From contig CALVIQ010000044.1 in assembly GCA_944331815.1 (NCBI GenBank), positions 1 through 21,569 of the forward strand: 21,569 nucleotides of DNA, in the 5' to 3' direction. A program made the position numbers and the translations under genes. Shown here in pieces: positions 21,496 through 21,569 of this stretch (position 1 is the stretch's first letter; every line of letters begins with the position of its first letter). The stretch comes from an uncultured Bacilli bacterium. GTDB taxonomy: Bacteria; Bacillota_I; Bacilli_A; RF39; UBA660. The notes under the pieces were generated by a model that was given only the letters and a program-made list of their open reading frames with translations, searched no databases and was not told the origin of the DNA.

Positions 21496-21569
21496 AAGGA
21501 AAAATCGATAATTTTTAATAAAAATATAAAAATTTTTAATGCATAATTAGTAAAATACCTGTAAAATAT

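Overview
The window is extremely AT-rich (well under 30% G+C by eye) and reads as chromosomal DNA of a Gram-positive, Firmicutes-like bacterium. The signs are strong AGGAGGTGAT-type ribosome binding sites, TTGACA-17-TATAAT promoters with many extended (TGn) -10 boxes, a T-box riboswitch ahead of aspS, and U-tailed hairpin terminators that often overlap stop codons. TGA is used as a stop, so the standard bacterial code applies. An uncultured, host-associated Bacilli or Clostridia lineage is my guess; no gene fixes the species.

Region 1 (1-3180): a tRNA-Gly(UCC) gene carries a 3.0-kb integrative element. The 17-bp end of the tRNA is repeated at 3116-3132 (attL/attR). Between the copies lie a tyrosine integrase, a 74-aa unknown protein, an HUH/rolling-circle type Rep and about 700 bp of strongly structured non-coding DNA that probably holds replication origins.

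Region 2 (3180-7500): a minus-strand operon of a Zn-type CDF efflux pump, a DUF362 protein and a membrane-anchored protein of unknown family. Next come a protein whose C-terminus recalls Bacillus/Clostridium surface and spore proteins, a small divergent ORF, and a PAP2 phosphatase.

Region 3 (7600-14600): a translationally coupled operon of a transmembrane c-di-GMP phosphodiesterase, a paralogue of the region-2 anchored protein, and a pentapeptide-repeat protein. Then come aspS with an Asp-specific T-box leader, a 43-codon membrane ORF with a possible ATT start, a transglutaminase-like protein and a small membrane protein.

Region 4 (14800-21569) is the most unusual. Two paralogous double-FtsX ABC permeases, with no ATPase gene in the window, are each preceded by a conserved response-regulator-like operator and by two tandem copies of a ~365-bp module. 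Each intact module has a promoter driving a 28-aa cysteine-containing peptide ORF and a convergent promoter driving a ~120-nt RNA. The two transcripts meet at a shared bidirectional terminator. This resembles the geometry of Fst-type type I toxin-antitoxin loci, but the peptide is not a hydrophobic toxin and I recognise no known family. The convergent RNAs also point toward the permease genes, so attenuation or interference control is possible.
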